A stretch of DNA of 64,000 nt from positions 26,345,993-26,409,992 of the forward strand of contig NC_051451.1 in NCBI RefSeq assembly GCF_001649575.2. The letters are read 5' to 3'. Below the pieces are notes generated by a model. It did not search any database, had not been told where the DNA came from, and saw only the letters and a program-made list of their open reading frames with translations. Source of the stretch: Kryptolebias marmoratus (taxonomy: Eukaryota; Chordata; Actinopteri; Cyprinodontiformes; Rivulidae). Below, piece by piece: positions 13,421 to 26,265 of this stretch; the stretch's first letter is position 1; every line of letters begins with the position of its first letter. Position numbers and translations under genes: made by a program.

Positions 13421-16400
13421 GTGGCAATAATACATTGTAAAAAAAGAAAAAAGCAATAATGTGTGTGCATGTGTCTACATGAAGCCAGCTGCTCCTGAGG
13501 AGGTCAGTGCTCTTTGAACAGACAAGAACTAAATAAAGGGCACATCTGTGAGGCAACTAATGATTTGATTATACATTTCCAATCTCATATAATGTTGCAT
13601 AATTGAGTTTCAAGCAGCTTAATTGGAAAAAAAAAAAACATAAAACTGTGTCATTCCAGCCACTTCCTGCTGACTGCTTTGCTCCGCCTGTTTCAGGTTG
13701 AAGGCAGGAAGGTGTTAATGGCAGGAAATGACAGACTTTAATCAGGCTGAATGAAAAGCAGCAAGTACAGGTCCTTGTGCCACAGTCGGCTTTGATCCAG
13801 CCTCTGCAGGCAGGTTCTCGCCTTTGATTTGAGCTGAGGGGAAGCAAAGAGTTTTATTTGAAGAGTGGGAAGCCCCAGGAGGTAACACTTAAGAGTTCTT
13901 GTCACTGCGTCGTAGCAAACAGACAGACCATTCATCAGCCCACACATATGTGCAGCAGGACCCAGAGAGGAGCACAGAATGCCACAAACACATGGAGGAC
14001 TGGACATGCACATGCAAACCAACATGCACCTCATATTTTGGTTAATGGATTTCTTTTTATAACCAATTTAAATAAATTTACTCACTAAGAGGGCTTCCGC
14101 CATTGGCTTTTTGACCCAATATCATAAAATTAAAGCGAGCCGGTAATCTGTTTCATGCAGTGTGTGGGATTTGTTGCAGCCGTTGAAAGGTGGTGTTTCA
14201 CTGGGATGTGGCTGCTTGCAGAACAGCATTCATAAGGGAGTTTCCAGAATGTCTTGCAACTTTTGTGGTGTTCTCAGTTTCCTCGCATGAGTTCCAGAGG
14301 CATTTAGTCCTGTCACTTAAAATCTAGTCGCCGTGGACATCTCAAACACTACCATTATATTACCACTGTTACACAATGAAGCACTAAAATCACCCTCTGA
14401 AAGCCCAGAGTCTCAGTTTTATCCTTATTTTTCTTGCGTTGAGTTAGGAACAAATAAATAATCATTACAGCCCAGCGTCATCCATTTTTTTAAAGTGTCT
14501 TTGTTCAGTAAGTTACTAATTGTGTATCCATTTCTTTGAGGTGTGGATATAGTTCCACTTGAGGAAACACTCTGTAAATTTATTAAAAAATGTTTTACAG
14601 AGTCGGAAAATGAGAGGCGTAAATGATACGTACATAATTCTTTAATTATATGTATTTAGTACTATGTGTGGGTCTTTTATATCTAATATATTTTTGGTTT
14701 GGAAAAAAAGAAATGTGTTGTCATTATTCAGCCCTTCAGAAAACCACACAACAAAAACAATATTCCTAAACTTCTTATGGGGCATTTATTTGACTTTTAT
14801 GTACCAATTTGTTCATATTTTTCACAACCTTTGTGAAACTAAGACTTAGATAAATTAAATTTCAAGCACCAATACAACTCATTCTTATTATCAAAAGGTG
14901 TTAAAACACAAGAAATGAACACAACTTCTAAATCATTTCAATCTTTGAGCATTTGGTTGAAACTATTCTTCATTTCTTTGCTGTAACCCAAACCTAACCT
15001 CAGTTTACATGAAGCTGAGCGTATGTTGAACATGCTGATGTGTAACATATGGGTACTGTGATAAATACAAGTTCAGATAAATGAAAGGATGGAAAAATAA
15101 GTAAAACACCCTCAGTCTCCAGAGATGTGACCCCTTTCATTAGCAGACTTTCACCAAAACAGGGAAGTATTTGTCCATCAGTTTTAGCAAAGTTTCCTGA
15201 TGTGACTTTACTGACTTTTAAATTAGAGGTCAGCCTTAGACTTTTCTCAGATTGTGCAAATTAACTTAAATTAATAGTTTTAGGAACTACTTTGACAGAG
15301 AGTAACTCTTGGAAGGAAGTTTGTAAAAATAAATAACTTTAAAACATGCACTTATGTTATGAGAGCACCATCTTCAAAAGAAACTTTAACCATGAAAGGA
15401 ACAAAAAAAACAAAAAAAAACAAACACTAAACAGTTCAATCAGAGTTTACTAAAAAAGGTGACACTTCATTAATACGAAGTATTTTTAATCAAATAAAGA
15501 AAGTGGGGAAACCAGTCAAACCCTCAGTGGAGCACTTGGGCTAATTTAGTCTAATCAAAATAAAGTCAGCACCGAAATATCCAGCCTCGTGCTGCAACAC
15601 AGACTTCTGCCTGTTCCTTGTTAATCAACAACCCAGAGGGTAACTACTGTCACTCTGCGCTCAACCTGAAAAGACAAGTGAGCTCAGCATGGGAGTGTGG
15701 CAGCCACGGAGCCTTCCGACATAATTACAGAAACCAGTTAAAGCAGCACAATGTGGTTAGGAACAAACAAAGGCATTCACTTGATTGCTTCCACCAGGAG
15801 ACATTTATTAACCCACAGCTGATGCAGAGCTCGGGTTTATGCTCTGATTCGGTTGGGTTTTTGTTGGTGAGGGTGTGGCGTACTGTATTTACCGTCCGAT
15901 CTTTTTAGCCCCGCTGATAACAGCATGCTTCGGGTAAGACAAGTTTGTCTTAGTTATGCAGAGCGAAGCAGGGGGGCGATGAGGCAAACGGCCTGTTCCT
16001 CCTGCAGAGAGAGGAGCAGGAATAACAGCTGGCGGGCAACAGGCGGAGCAGCAACTCAGAACGTCACCTCCTCTCAGTTTGTCCAAATTCCCCATCCCTT
16101 CCACTTCGTCTCAACAAGAGAGGAGCAGAGCAAACAAGACGGGGGGATTTGTACATGAGGCGAGGGAGGGGTGGAGAGGGAACAGTGGCTTCGTTTGCAT
16201 CCTCTTTGTTGTTGCTAGGCAACTTTGTTCTTGCGTATGACAGCCTTGAGTGACAGCAGACCTCCCTCCTGAACAAAGATAGAAAGTTGAGGGAGAGGGG
16301 AGCGGAGAGATGGGCGGTGATCCGGTGGATCCGTGCAAAGACAAAATGCACGCAGCCCACATCCACACACACATATGGATAAAAATCAACTTCCTATAAC

Positions 16401-19400
16401 AAACAAACAAACAAAAAAAAAAGTGCACACATGTCAGACACATGCCAATATATGTCTGAACAACAACTTGTAAGACAAATCTCTCTGTGATCAGTAACTT
16501 AAAGAGCATTTCATTTTCTCCAGAATCATTGGATAATTTGGCGTTTGGGGCATTTAAATGATTCACAGGAAACAGCGAGTCAGCTCCCACAGCCACCACC
16601 ACGGATCACAATGAATACTGCATCATTTTAAGGGATCGCACGTCTGAAGGTCAAGAACCTATATCTGAAAACACAGCAAACCTTCCACTCGGAAATGCTG
16701 TTTTCCCCAAAACAATCCTTTTATTTTTAGTTCTCTAAAATGTCCTTGTAAAAATCAGCTTGTTTCTACAAATGTTTTCATCCACAAGGAAATGCAACTC
16801 AAATAGTTGTAGTAACTTCTGCATATTCACAAACCCCTGTTCCCATGTGGACGAGGCCTTCATTTCTGTTACCTTTAAACACAAGTAAAACATGTAAAAA
16901 CCTCTCAGCACGCCTTACATTTCCTGTAAAACTTTTAAAGTAACACGCTTTTAAAAACGGTTCCACCAGCTACTGATTCTATTTCGTATGCACCAAAAAT
17001 ATGCAATTTCTCAATAAGAAACATAATACTGACTTTAGAAAAACGCAGTAGATTAGATCTGATCAAAGACTGAGGGGGCTCTTTGTAGGAAGGGAGAGGA
17101 AGCTGAAACCAGTTTAAAGCTGCTGCACTATCAGTGTTTACAGATGGAGCAGGAAGCAAAAAGTTAACATTAAAAGACGTATATTTAACAGCAAAACAGG
17201 GAAGCTTTCAGCTTTTTTTAGCTGATTGAATAGGACGGCAGATGTATGCATCACAGCTGACTAGAAAATGGAAAACATAAAACAAGTGGTTTAAAAATAT
17301 TCAAATCCCTTCATGCATCAACCTGTTTGCATGCTGCAGGCATTTTAAAATGAAAATCTACAAATACAAGAGTGAAAGACACGAAAGACAATCTAAATAT
17401 TAAAGTAACAACAGCATGTAAAATGATTTTTTTTTTCTTTTTTGGTGGCCATCTGGGGTGTGTTCCAGTAGAGCAACTTCCTTCTGTAATTAATGAAGTT
17501 CTCCCAAAGAGAACAGTCTGATTAAGTGAAAACTAGCTCAGGAAAGGAAGGGCTCTGATTGAGTTTCTGAGAACCAGGCTGCTCTGGTTTGTGCAGCTGG
17601 CATCTCCTTCACGAAGTCACTTTCAAAGCTTTTCCTCTACAAGTGGCATCAAAAACATCTGTTCCCAGAGCAGCCACCCACATGACAGATCACCCAGCAC
17701 TGGCAGGACGCTCTGCAGATGTAGGCAACAACTGCCATGCAAATGTGCACGTAAAGGCTCAGACAGCCACAACGTGACAGTTAAGTCAACAATAAGCCAA
17801 AACCCACACAGGAGAGGGCTAAAGAAAAAGAGGCAGAGGGGCTGAGAAATAATGACTACTAAAAAGCATAAGAAAAGAAAGAGAATCTGCATGAAGTTAT
17901 TACGAAATGGGAGCGTAGTTATTAGTGATTCTGATGCGGTGTCTAAAAGGCGCAGCTGCCATCCCATTTTCTAAGGTGGGGGTGCAAACTTCTCTTTTTG
18001 TTGCCCCATTTTTCGACTTAAAAACAACATGTTCTGCAAGATTTATTCGAGTTCAATTTTACTTTCTTAGTTACAGACCAAAAAATGATACTCAAAATAA
18101 ATTGCCACAACCTGCACCCCCCCCCACAGCAGCTTTGAGTTGGTTCAGTCCAACTCAGCAGAACACCAGTAGCTACCAGCCAGTGTTGACAACTTGTTGC
18201 TATATTTAGCAAGTATTTAGATTCCTCCAGTGACTTCTCAAAAAGCGACTAGTGATAAATCTAATGACTTTTTATGGTGTTTTTGGAGACTCTGCAGTGA
18301 AAGCATGTATTGTTCTCGCTCTCCTCAACGAGCAGCGCTCACAGATGGCCCGGGCGTCGCTCAGCATCCCTCCCAGCTGCAGCCAGAGCAGGAGATGTTC
18401 ACCCCTCAGGGTACAGACTGCATGCGCTGATACCGCCCTGGCTTACAGTCAGAGCGGGATGTAAATGTTAAATGTTCTTTGTCTAAAATAAATCACTGCG
18501 CTAAAACAGCCGAGTCTCCTTCGAGTCACTTTCGCGATTCGAAGCCCAAATAAAGGAAGAGGGTTGGAATCATGACATTAAAAAAGCAGTTCTAAACATA
18601 TTTAAAACTGTTTCTTCCACATTATTCCTGTCTCCTCCTGTCAGCATCCATTTCAATTACAGGGATATAAACATACATGCAAATTAGATGACAAAGTTGT
18701 TTAGTTACTTCTAGCAACTTTTAGAACCACCAATAGCCACTTTCCTCACTGAGGAAATGACAAAACTTCACTAGCTCGCTAGTCAGACAGCATTCAGCTG
18801 TGAAGATAAAAAAAAAAAACAACTTTAGCCTTCTTTTACAAGTTTCAAAATTGCGTTAAATCTTTTTTCCCCTAAGTCAAATCAGACTGAGTGATGTCAC
18901 ACTATTTATTAGTTTGTAAAAGGTAGAAAATAGTCCTTTTATGTTGCTGTTATCATGACATCTACCCGAGCCCAAGCTCATATATGTGAGCATTCTTAGG
19001 CTGAAAACCATATTGAGACAAAAAAAGGACTAAATATGGCCTAAAAGTGAAGGTTTTGTTAATGTCTATTTTGGTTTTATGTCAGAATTTAGCCATGGTT
19101 TGTTTAAAAGCAGAAAAAAAAGATAATCTTTAATAGGGATTCAAATTTGGGTCTCGTTCATGAAAAAAATGACACCATGTTCATCACACCAACCCGTCAC
19201 AGTGAGTCCTTTCCCATTTCAGGGTGAAAAGATGTGAAGTATTACTCTGAATCTGAGGCGGCAGAGCAATTTGACCTGCATCTTGTTTAAAGAAGTCCTG
19301 TCAGTGGAGGGTCCTGCTAATGCTTGATAAGTAGCAACACTATTTTAGGACTGCAGGGTCCAGGGTGTATTAGATGCACCGTGATGGGCTCAGATAGTCT

Positions 19401-22299
19401 AAAACCCCGAGCATCATTAGGAGGAGTGTGTACAGCCCTGTTAAAAGGGACATGTAGTCGGGTGAGAGTGAGAGTGAGAGTGAATAGAGGGAGGCAGTGG
19501 CAAATGGGAGTTATTTTCCATTCCCTCAGTCCGTTTATGGAAACATTTTGGGAGCAAGGTTCATTTCTCACGGAGCAGGAAGAGATTTAAGGAATCAGAG
19601 GGTAAAAGTGAAAGGAATGAATATGTGAAAGAGTAAGTGAAAAAGAGAAAGGAGGAGGAGGGACTGAAATGCTGCTTTTAGCTGTTTTCTCTGGAAAAAA
19701 AGACTGTGCTCTGTGTGTGTCCTTCATTGTGTTGCTCCCCTTCTGGCAAAGGCCACAAAAGCTTCAATTTATCTCTCCTGGGCATCTAGCCTTATTGAGA
19801 GCAGGGCCTGAAAGGCAGACAGCCATCACATGTGCCAGGGTGACATGCCTTTTCCCTTGTTAACACTTCAGTGTTGCACCAAGGGTGCACCCGGCACAAT
19901 CTCCACCAGAGTGAGGGATTACTCCTGCTGACAAAGTAGAAAAAAAGAGGAGCACTACATCTGTTCTATATATTTGCATTTCTTTAGTCGGGATCACAAT
20001 GCACCACTTGACTGGATGGAAAGCGAACATTTTCAGTCAGGCATGAAGACCCACCCCATCAATGAGGCCTTTTTTCCACCCTTTGGTTCTTTTAGCCGGG
20101 GTAACAGCACATCACAAGGAGCAGCTTGCACAAAACACAATCTGTCAACGAGAAGGCACTTATTTTTTCTCCACCATTCTCACTCATCAGATTCTATTTA
20201 CTCAGTGTTCTCGTGAGTAGAAAGAGGACCAAATGCAATTTTAGGACACTGCAATGTGTGCTATTCAGCAAACTGCAGCTCTAATTGCAGAGGGAGAGGA
20301 ATTTTCGACATCTCTAGCATTGAGGCACAACAGCTGCAGCTGGCATGGCATGGGGTGGGTGTGTTAAAAGAGGCGTGGCGGGTAAAAGGGTGTCATAGAC
20401 CAATCTCCTGCTGAGAACCACACGGACGAGCACACCTTTGCAAACACAGAAGTGCACGGAGAATTAAAATAAGACATTTGAGCTTCTGTCTCCTTGTGCA
20501 ACTTCACAAGACGCCAAATCGTCAGGGGCAGCGTGGAGCTCTAAAGTTTGCATTCCTCTGTACTGCCACTCCTCATCACATCCTCGATCTGACTGATTTA
20601 GAGATCAGAGAGGAGTCAGATGCTTTATAGCAAGAGAAGGAAAAATACTCCAACATGTGCTTCAGACTGTATTATTCAACAATCATTTCAACATGATTTT
20701 ACCTCCTCAGGTAAAACACCAAAATGCTTTTTAAAAAGGGAGACAATAAAACGTAAATGTAATGTAGATTCCTTGTGTTTACTTTATCTGTAATGACTCC
20801 AGGTCATTAAATGAGACATCATGGGGGTCACAGTTTGAAGCTGCAGAGTCTGAAGTTACCTGTTGCTTCTGCTGCAGCTGTTTCCCTCTCAGCATGTTGT
20901 TTAAGGTTTTTCCCAGCTGTTGAAAAGGTTCGTTGTGTTGCCATTCGACATGCAAACACTTCACAAATAACTCTTCGGGCTTTCTCATTTCGGGAAAAAG
21001 CCAAACCAGTTCTATATCAGAGGCAGAGATCTTTTAAGGACAAAGTTCATTTTGTTTTATTATTATTATTATTTTTTTAGCCATAGCTTCCTGCTGCATT
21101 CTGAATGAGTAATCCACGGCGCTGCAGGTTGTTTGTGATGATCAGTTGATCACAGTTTCTTTAGGGCGTGCATTAGGTGGAATAATAATTGCTAAGAGTT
21201 GAACAAATTGATGTATCATTTAAAGAGCATGAACAACAACAGAATGTGTCCTATAGACGATCCTGTGATCTCTCTGTTTTGGCAGACTGTTCTAAAAAGG
21301 TACTACAACATACAAAAGTGTTTAAAAAAAAATCAGCACAGTCACATTTTTAGCTTTTATTTTTTTTGCTTCTGCACCTCGTCTCCATTCTTATTCCCAT
21401 GTTAGACCACCTTCCTACCATCCCCCTTCCTGAATGCTAAATGGAGAAAAGTGTCCAGGGAGCCGGGCAAAGATGAATCCATTTCTTCCACCGCCAGCCG
21501 AGTGCGCTGATCCGACATGAAACGAGAGCCCTCTGACCTTTAAAACCGATCAGGACCACTGATCTGATGAGGTGCCCTTATGAAGCAGATAAGGAAGGGT
21601 ATGCAGAAACGCAAACATCTCCACACTCCTACGGATTCAAGTCGCTGCAGCTTTCCCTCCACCGCTGAATGCACTTGGAAGTCTTTGGCATTAATATTTA
21701 TGTGAACTTCTAAATGGCACACAAAGAGGTAGACTCTCTAATGCACTTCGACCTCAGCCGAGAAAAGATCAGGCACAAGATGAGAGGTGGGCACAGGAAG
21801 GTGTCTGTCTTTTATCACTCTGCTGGCCAGGGTTTACAACAGCACCACGAATAAGCGCACATTTCCTTACTCCTCACTTCCTTATCTCCACGCTGCAGCA
21901 TGCTCTGAAGAATGTCACAAAGATGGCAACATTTGTGCCAGGCAGCTGCATAACCAGGTAATGAAAAAGGAAAAGCTTGGGTTAATTTTGGTTGCTTTCT
22001 AACATTTTATCCAGCAGGGTTTGTTAGAACAAGCTGTTGCTATAAACAAAATCTCAGTTGCCGTGCCTGGTTTATAACAGTGAGAAACACCGCGTAATGT
22101 TTGTGTCCAACCATGAGATACGTGGATTCTGATCATTACTATCATCCCAGAGAAGCCACACAAAAGAAAAGCTATTCAATATGAAATCAATAACAAAATA
22201 CAGCTCATCCTGAGACTCCAGATGGGAAAACATGGATCATGACTTATTCTGCAGGTTAACCAAAACTCAGTAAATTAGCAGCAATCCATAAAGTCAAAC
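13421..22299. other. Gene-free stretch
   Basis: No supportable exon. Short open frames on either strand (for example 163 codons at 16111-16602, minus, over a T-rich tract) look like chance. The stretch has simple repeats: A-runs near 13630 and 16411, a GTGAGA repeat at about 19459-19485, and an ATT run at 21057-21072. Repeat-free sequence at about 19690-20350 is a candidate regulatory block. Confidence 0.45.
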
Positions 22300-22670
22300 A
22301 GAGGCCTAGTGTTCCTTGTAGGAATGCACCTCCCTCGCTGTCCTTCATATCAGTTTTAGACTAAAAATCATACTTTGTTGTAGCGGTTTTGGTTAGACCT
22401 TGAAAATAACATTATGTGGAACCTCATGTGATTTTGTGAAATGCTCAGTGTGTTGTGAATGACTCAGATACAATCCCTCCAAATATTAGGTCAATTTATA
22501 ATAATTTTTGTGTTTTTTTATGTCAGTTGGCTGTAGCATCCAAAGATTACTTTCTGCAAGTTTCATTAAAATTTGTTTGGTGGTTCGTAAAACAATTTTG
22601 TAACAGACAGACATGAACACACACATAATATTATCAACTGCCTTCGACTTTTATCTGAAGGCCATAATCA
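22300..22670 (+). repeat. Family A dispersed repeat
   Basis: Starts 'gaggcctagtgttccttg' and ends 'taacagacagacatgaaca' plus 'tatcaactgccttcgac'. The YY1-like middle is deleted ('ggctgtagcatccaaagatt'). Confidence 0.7.
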
Positions 22671-25589
22671 ATAACAAAACAGAGCATTACATGCATACAG
22701 CATGTTCCCTTTCTAATATCTATGACAAAAAAAAAGTGTTGAAAAAACAAAAACGTGGACATGTTGTTGATTCAAGGGATTAACTAAAATACCAAGAAGA
22801 CCAAATCAATAGTTTAGCAGCGATCTCTAAAGTCAACAATCGAAGCAGCGAGAGCCAACCAGGCAGGACGAGAGGACGAGAGGAGAGACGCAGGATGTCT
22901 CCTCAGGGAGGCTGTTTGTTTCTAAAAAAATTAAACTTAATGACAGGAAATAATTAAGTGACTAGAAAATGTTGAACGTTGCCACCTGAGAAGTTGGATC
23001 TAAGAGTGCTACCATTCTGAAACACGACACAAACGGGGTCACGTGTCTGTGATGCCTAAAAAGTAGAAATACAGCAGAATGAGGACATATAAATGTAATA
23101 TACCCACTGACACGATGACAGCGCACATTAACCTTTAACCTTTTGTGTTTGCGTGTTTATCCTAAACACAGGATTAAGCCGACTCAGCGTAATTACACAG
23201 CTGCTCCTGAGGTCGCACACAGCAACTGGCTCTGGATCCTGCCGTTGTGTGTCGTGTTCTGGCCCGGCTCGGTGCTGAACTGTATGTGATCCCACAGTTC
23301 TGTTTACATTTCAAAGAGCTTCCAAAGCCGTCCAGTAAACATGGCCCGGAGGAAGGTAAGCAACAAATGGACCCGGAGTAGCTGCAGGACTCAGACACAC
23401 AATGAGCTCTTGTTGGGAAACCTAACATGCTGTCTGGGACTCTGTTTGAGTCGATGTGTTACATAACCTCCTTTTCTCTTCCTCCTCCTCCTTCTTCTTC
23501 TTCTTTTAAAGGCAGCAAACTCACTTACAGGCTGGCATTCAGCACGGCCCCCCGAGCTCTGGATCCCACATCACCTCACCACCGTGGCTAACTTCCAAAC
23601 ATCCACAGCAGTTTTGAGTAGGCTTTTTCCTCGAGGGGAGGAGGGGACCAGTTGATCTCTTCCACATTGTCAGACGGTTCGATTACAGAAGCAGGAGAGT
23701 AAAATAATTTTTTTTAAAAATCAGGCCACAGTTGCTCAAGATCATTATCCTCCGACAACAGTCTTTACAAATCACATAAAAGTAAGGACAGTCACAATGA
23801 TGTAAAAACTCGGAGGAAATGGAATATACTACTCCGGCTTTAAATTAGTTCTGCTCGGCTGGGTGGTGCTCCTTAAAACACATAATCCTGCTGCAGGAGG
23901 GAAAGGCCAGACTGACTGCATAGTTCAGCTCTTTTATCTTTTAGTCATCCCTTTTAGTTTGTGTGAAAGGATTTGCATACACACCAACAGCAGTGTTTCA
24001 TGCCCGGCTTACATATTCACACACTACATTGTTTTTGTTACAACAATTAGCCAAAGGCTACAGTGTGCACAGACATTAATGTGCCTTAGTGAAGTCAGGA
24101 TGTCACTGGGCTGCGGCTGCTGGAGAACAGTTGAGCTCGTCTTTAACCCGTTTCAGTTTTGTCACAAGTGTCTCCAACACGTCTCAAGAGCACTAGAGCC
24201 GTTTTTGACACCTGCACAAGAGCTCTCCTCTGACAGAAAACATGTCCCGGTCTAAAAGACATGCCAGTTATAATAATATTTATTTAAAAAAAATGGGTCC
24301 ACATCTGCCTATCTTTGTTTCTAAACTGTACTCCAGCAGATTAAAAATCATAAACTTGGGGGTGGCTGGGTACAAAGAAAGCAGAAGCAATCACAAGGTG
24401 AGCTAAAAAAATAATGTGCACTGCCTAGAATGAAATTTTGCAAGCTGTGCACATGAACTGGTCACGCAAAACGCGGCCACACGGATCGCAAAGACTCAGA
24501 ATTCTGTCAGATAACAGATAATTTGCCTTTTTTCTCACAATTTTGAGTCTCCAACACTTGCAGCCCAGTGAGATTCTACCTTAAATGATACAAATAATAC
24601 AAACTGCCCTGGGTTAAGCACATATAAGATTCAAAAGTCCCTTTTGAACTTAAACACATTTATGTTACAGAGATATCACAGGCAGAATGAAGATGACAGT
24701 CGTCAGACGAAGCTCTAAAAATATGAAATGGCTCTGAGTTTTATCCAGCCTCCCCCTCCCGCCTCCCCCCTGGGAGCAAGACTGAAAGCTTCAGCAAAAA
24801 CGAAAGAATGGCATTACGCTAAAGCTGAAGTGGCTGCGGTGGACCGCAATTTCTGATACATATGACAACATTTTTGGAGAGAAATAGTGTGATATTGCTT
24901 TGACATACCCACTTGATCCATCTTTTCACAGCTGGGCTGATGGCGCCGGCTTCCAGCCACCATACAGACCAATAAAATTGATCGAGTGCCTTTCAGAGCC
25001 TCTGTGTGAAACACTTTGGTCTGTAAACATGCGTTAAAGAAAGAAAATGCGTCTCCAACTGCAGCCCACTGAGCAAAAAATGATGTTCTGTTTACATTCT
25101 TGCTTTAGTTTACCCATCTTGTGAATTAATCGGGGGTGATGTTGCTTGGCCAACTTTGAAAGCTTTTTATTTTCGTCAAAAGAAACGAATCAGAGTAATC
25201 CATTCATTCAGTGATATTTTTGGAGATTCCCAAGATAACTGAACTCATTATCATATGATTTATGAACCAGTGGGAACACAAACAAGAACAACATGACCCC
25301 CTCCTCAATATATCTTAGATCGTTTTAAAAATTACGACAGACTACAGACCATTACTAGACTCATGTCAGTGAACTGACAACAAAAACACTGACACTTTCT
25401 CACAATTGATAAATGTCTGTTTAGAAGAAAGTCCCTTCCTGTGAAAAAAAGAAAAAAGGCTGATAAGAAGTCCTGCAAAATCTACTGTGGGAACAAAACA
25501 AAACAGGACGACTTCCAAAACCGTGAAACAAACAACAACAAACAGAAATGTGCAGATTCAGCAAACAGGCGTCCATTTTAATTACTCCC
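22671..25589. other. Gene-free stretch
   Basis: No exon, RNA gene or named repeat that I can support. The longest open frame (130 codons, 23863-24255, plus) has no recognisable product and no splice framing. A polypyrimidine and CTT-repeat tract lies at about 23470-23506. Confidence 0.4.
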
Positions 25590-26265
25590 ACCAAAAGCAA
25601 AAGGGCAATAATGTTTTTGCACCTGTTTGTCCGTCTGTTAGCAAAATATCTCATGAACCAGTGGGCAGGTTTGAATGACACTCTCAGAAGGTAATTATTG
25701 GATGTACGTCAACAACCCCATTCAAGAGTCCATGAAAGCTAAGCAACATTAGCAAAACCAAATATGGCTTAAACTCAATCCAGTTACAGGTATTGAGCTA
25801 TAATCTGGTGTGGTAGTAGCTGAGAGTCATCCCCAACACATACACTAAAAGCCAACTGATCAGGCAAGATCTGTTTTTAAATATTTGCAATTAATTGTTG
25901 GAGTCAACTCTCTCTATTAGCAACATATTTTAATAAACACTGGATGGATTTTAATAAAACGTTCAGAAAATAAACCTTGGGTAAACATCTCCAACTAAAT
26001 GTTTGGACCCAACCCAATTTTAAGATGGCCACCCTAGCAATAACTCAGTTCACTGAACTAAATTTGGTGTGGTAGCAGCTGAGAGTCATCCTCAACACAT
26101 CCTCTGAGCACAAACACATTTTGCAAGTTCTCACAGTATCAAAAAATCGAGCGTAATGTTCTTCACCAGGTCTGAGCAAAAAGGCTATAACTCTATCCCT
26201 TCTCACCATAAGATGATTTTAGGTTAAAACAGCAGAAAGTATGCATTTCTTTCAGGAAGGTTAAG
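25590..26265 (-). repeat. Family A repeat with internal duplication, inverted
   Basis: An inverted copy running from 'gtctgttagcaaaatatct' to 'gtatgcatttctttcagga'. The 'tggtgtggtagtagctgag' and 'aatttggtgtggtagcagc' blocks both occur, so this copy also has the duplicated middle. It includes 'ttaagatggccacc', close to a YY1 site. Confidence 0.7.

Noticed and set aside
16111..16602. 163-codon minus-strand frame
   Set aside because: Low-complexity Cys/Phe/Leu translation over a T-rich tract; no family resemblance and no splice framing.
23863..24255. 130-codon plus-strand frame
   Set aside because: No recognisable domain and no exon-like borders; treated as chance.
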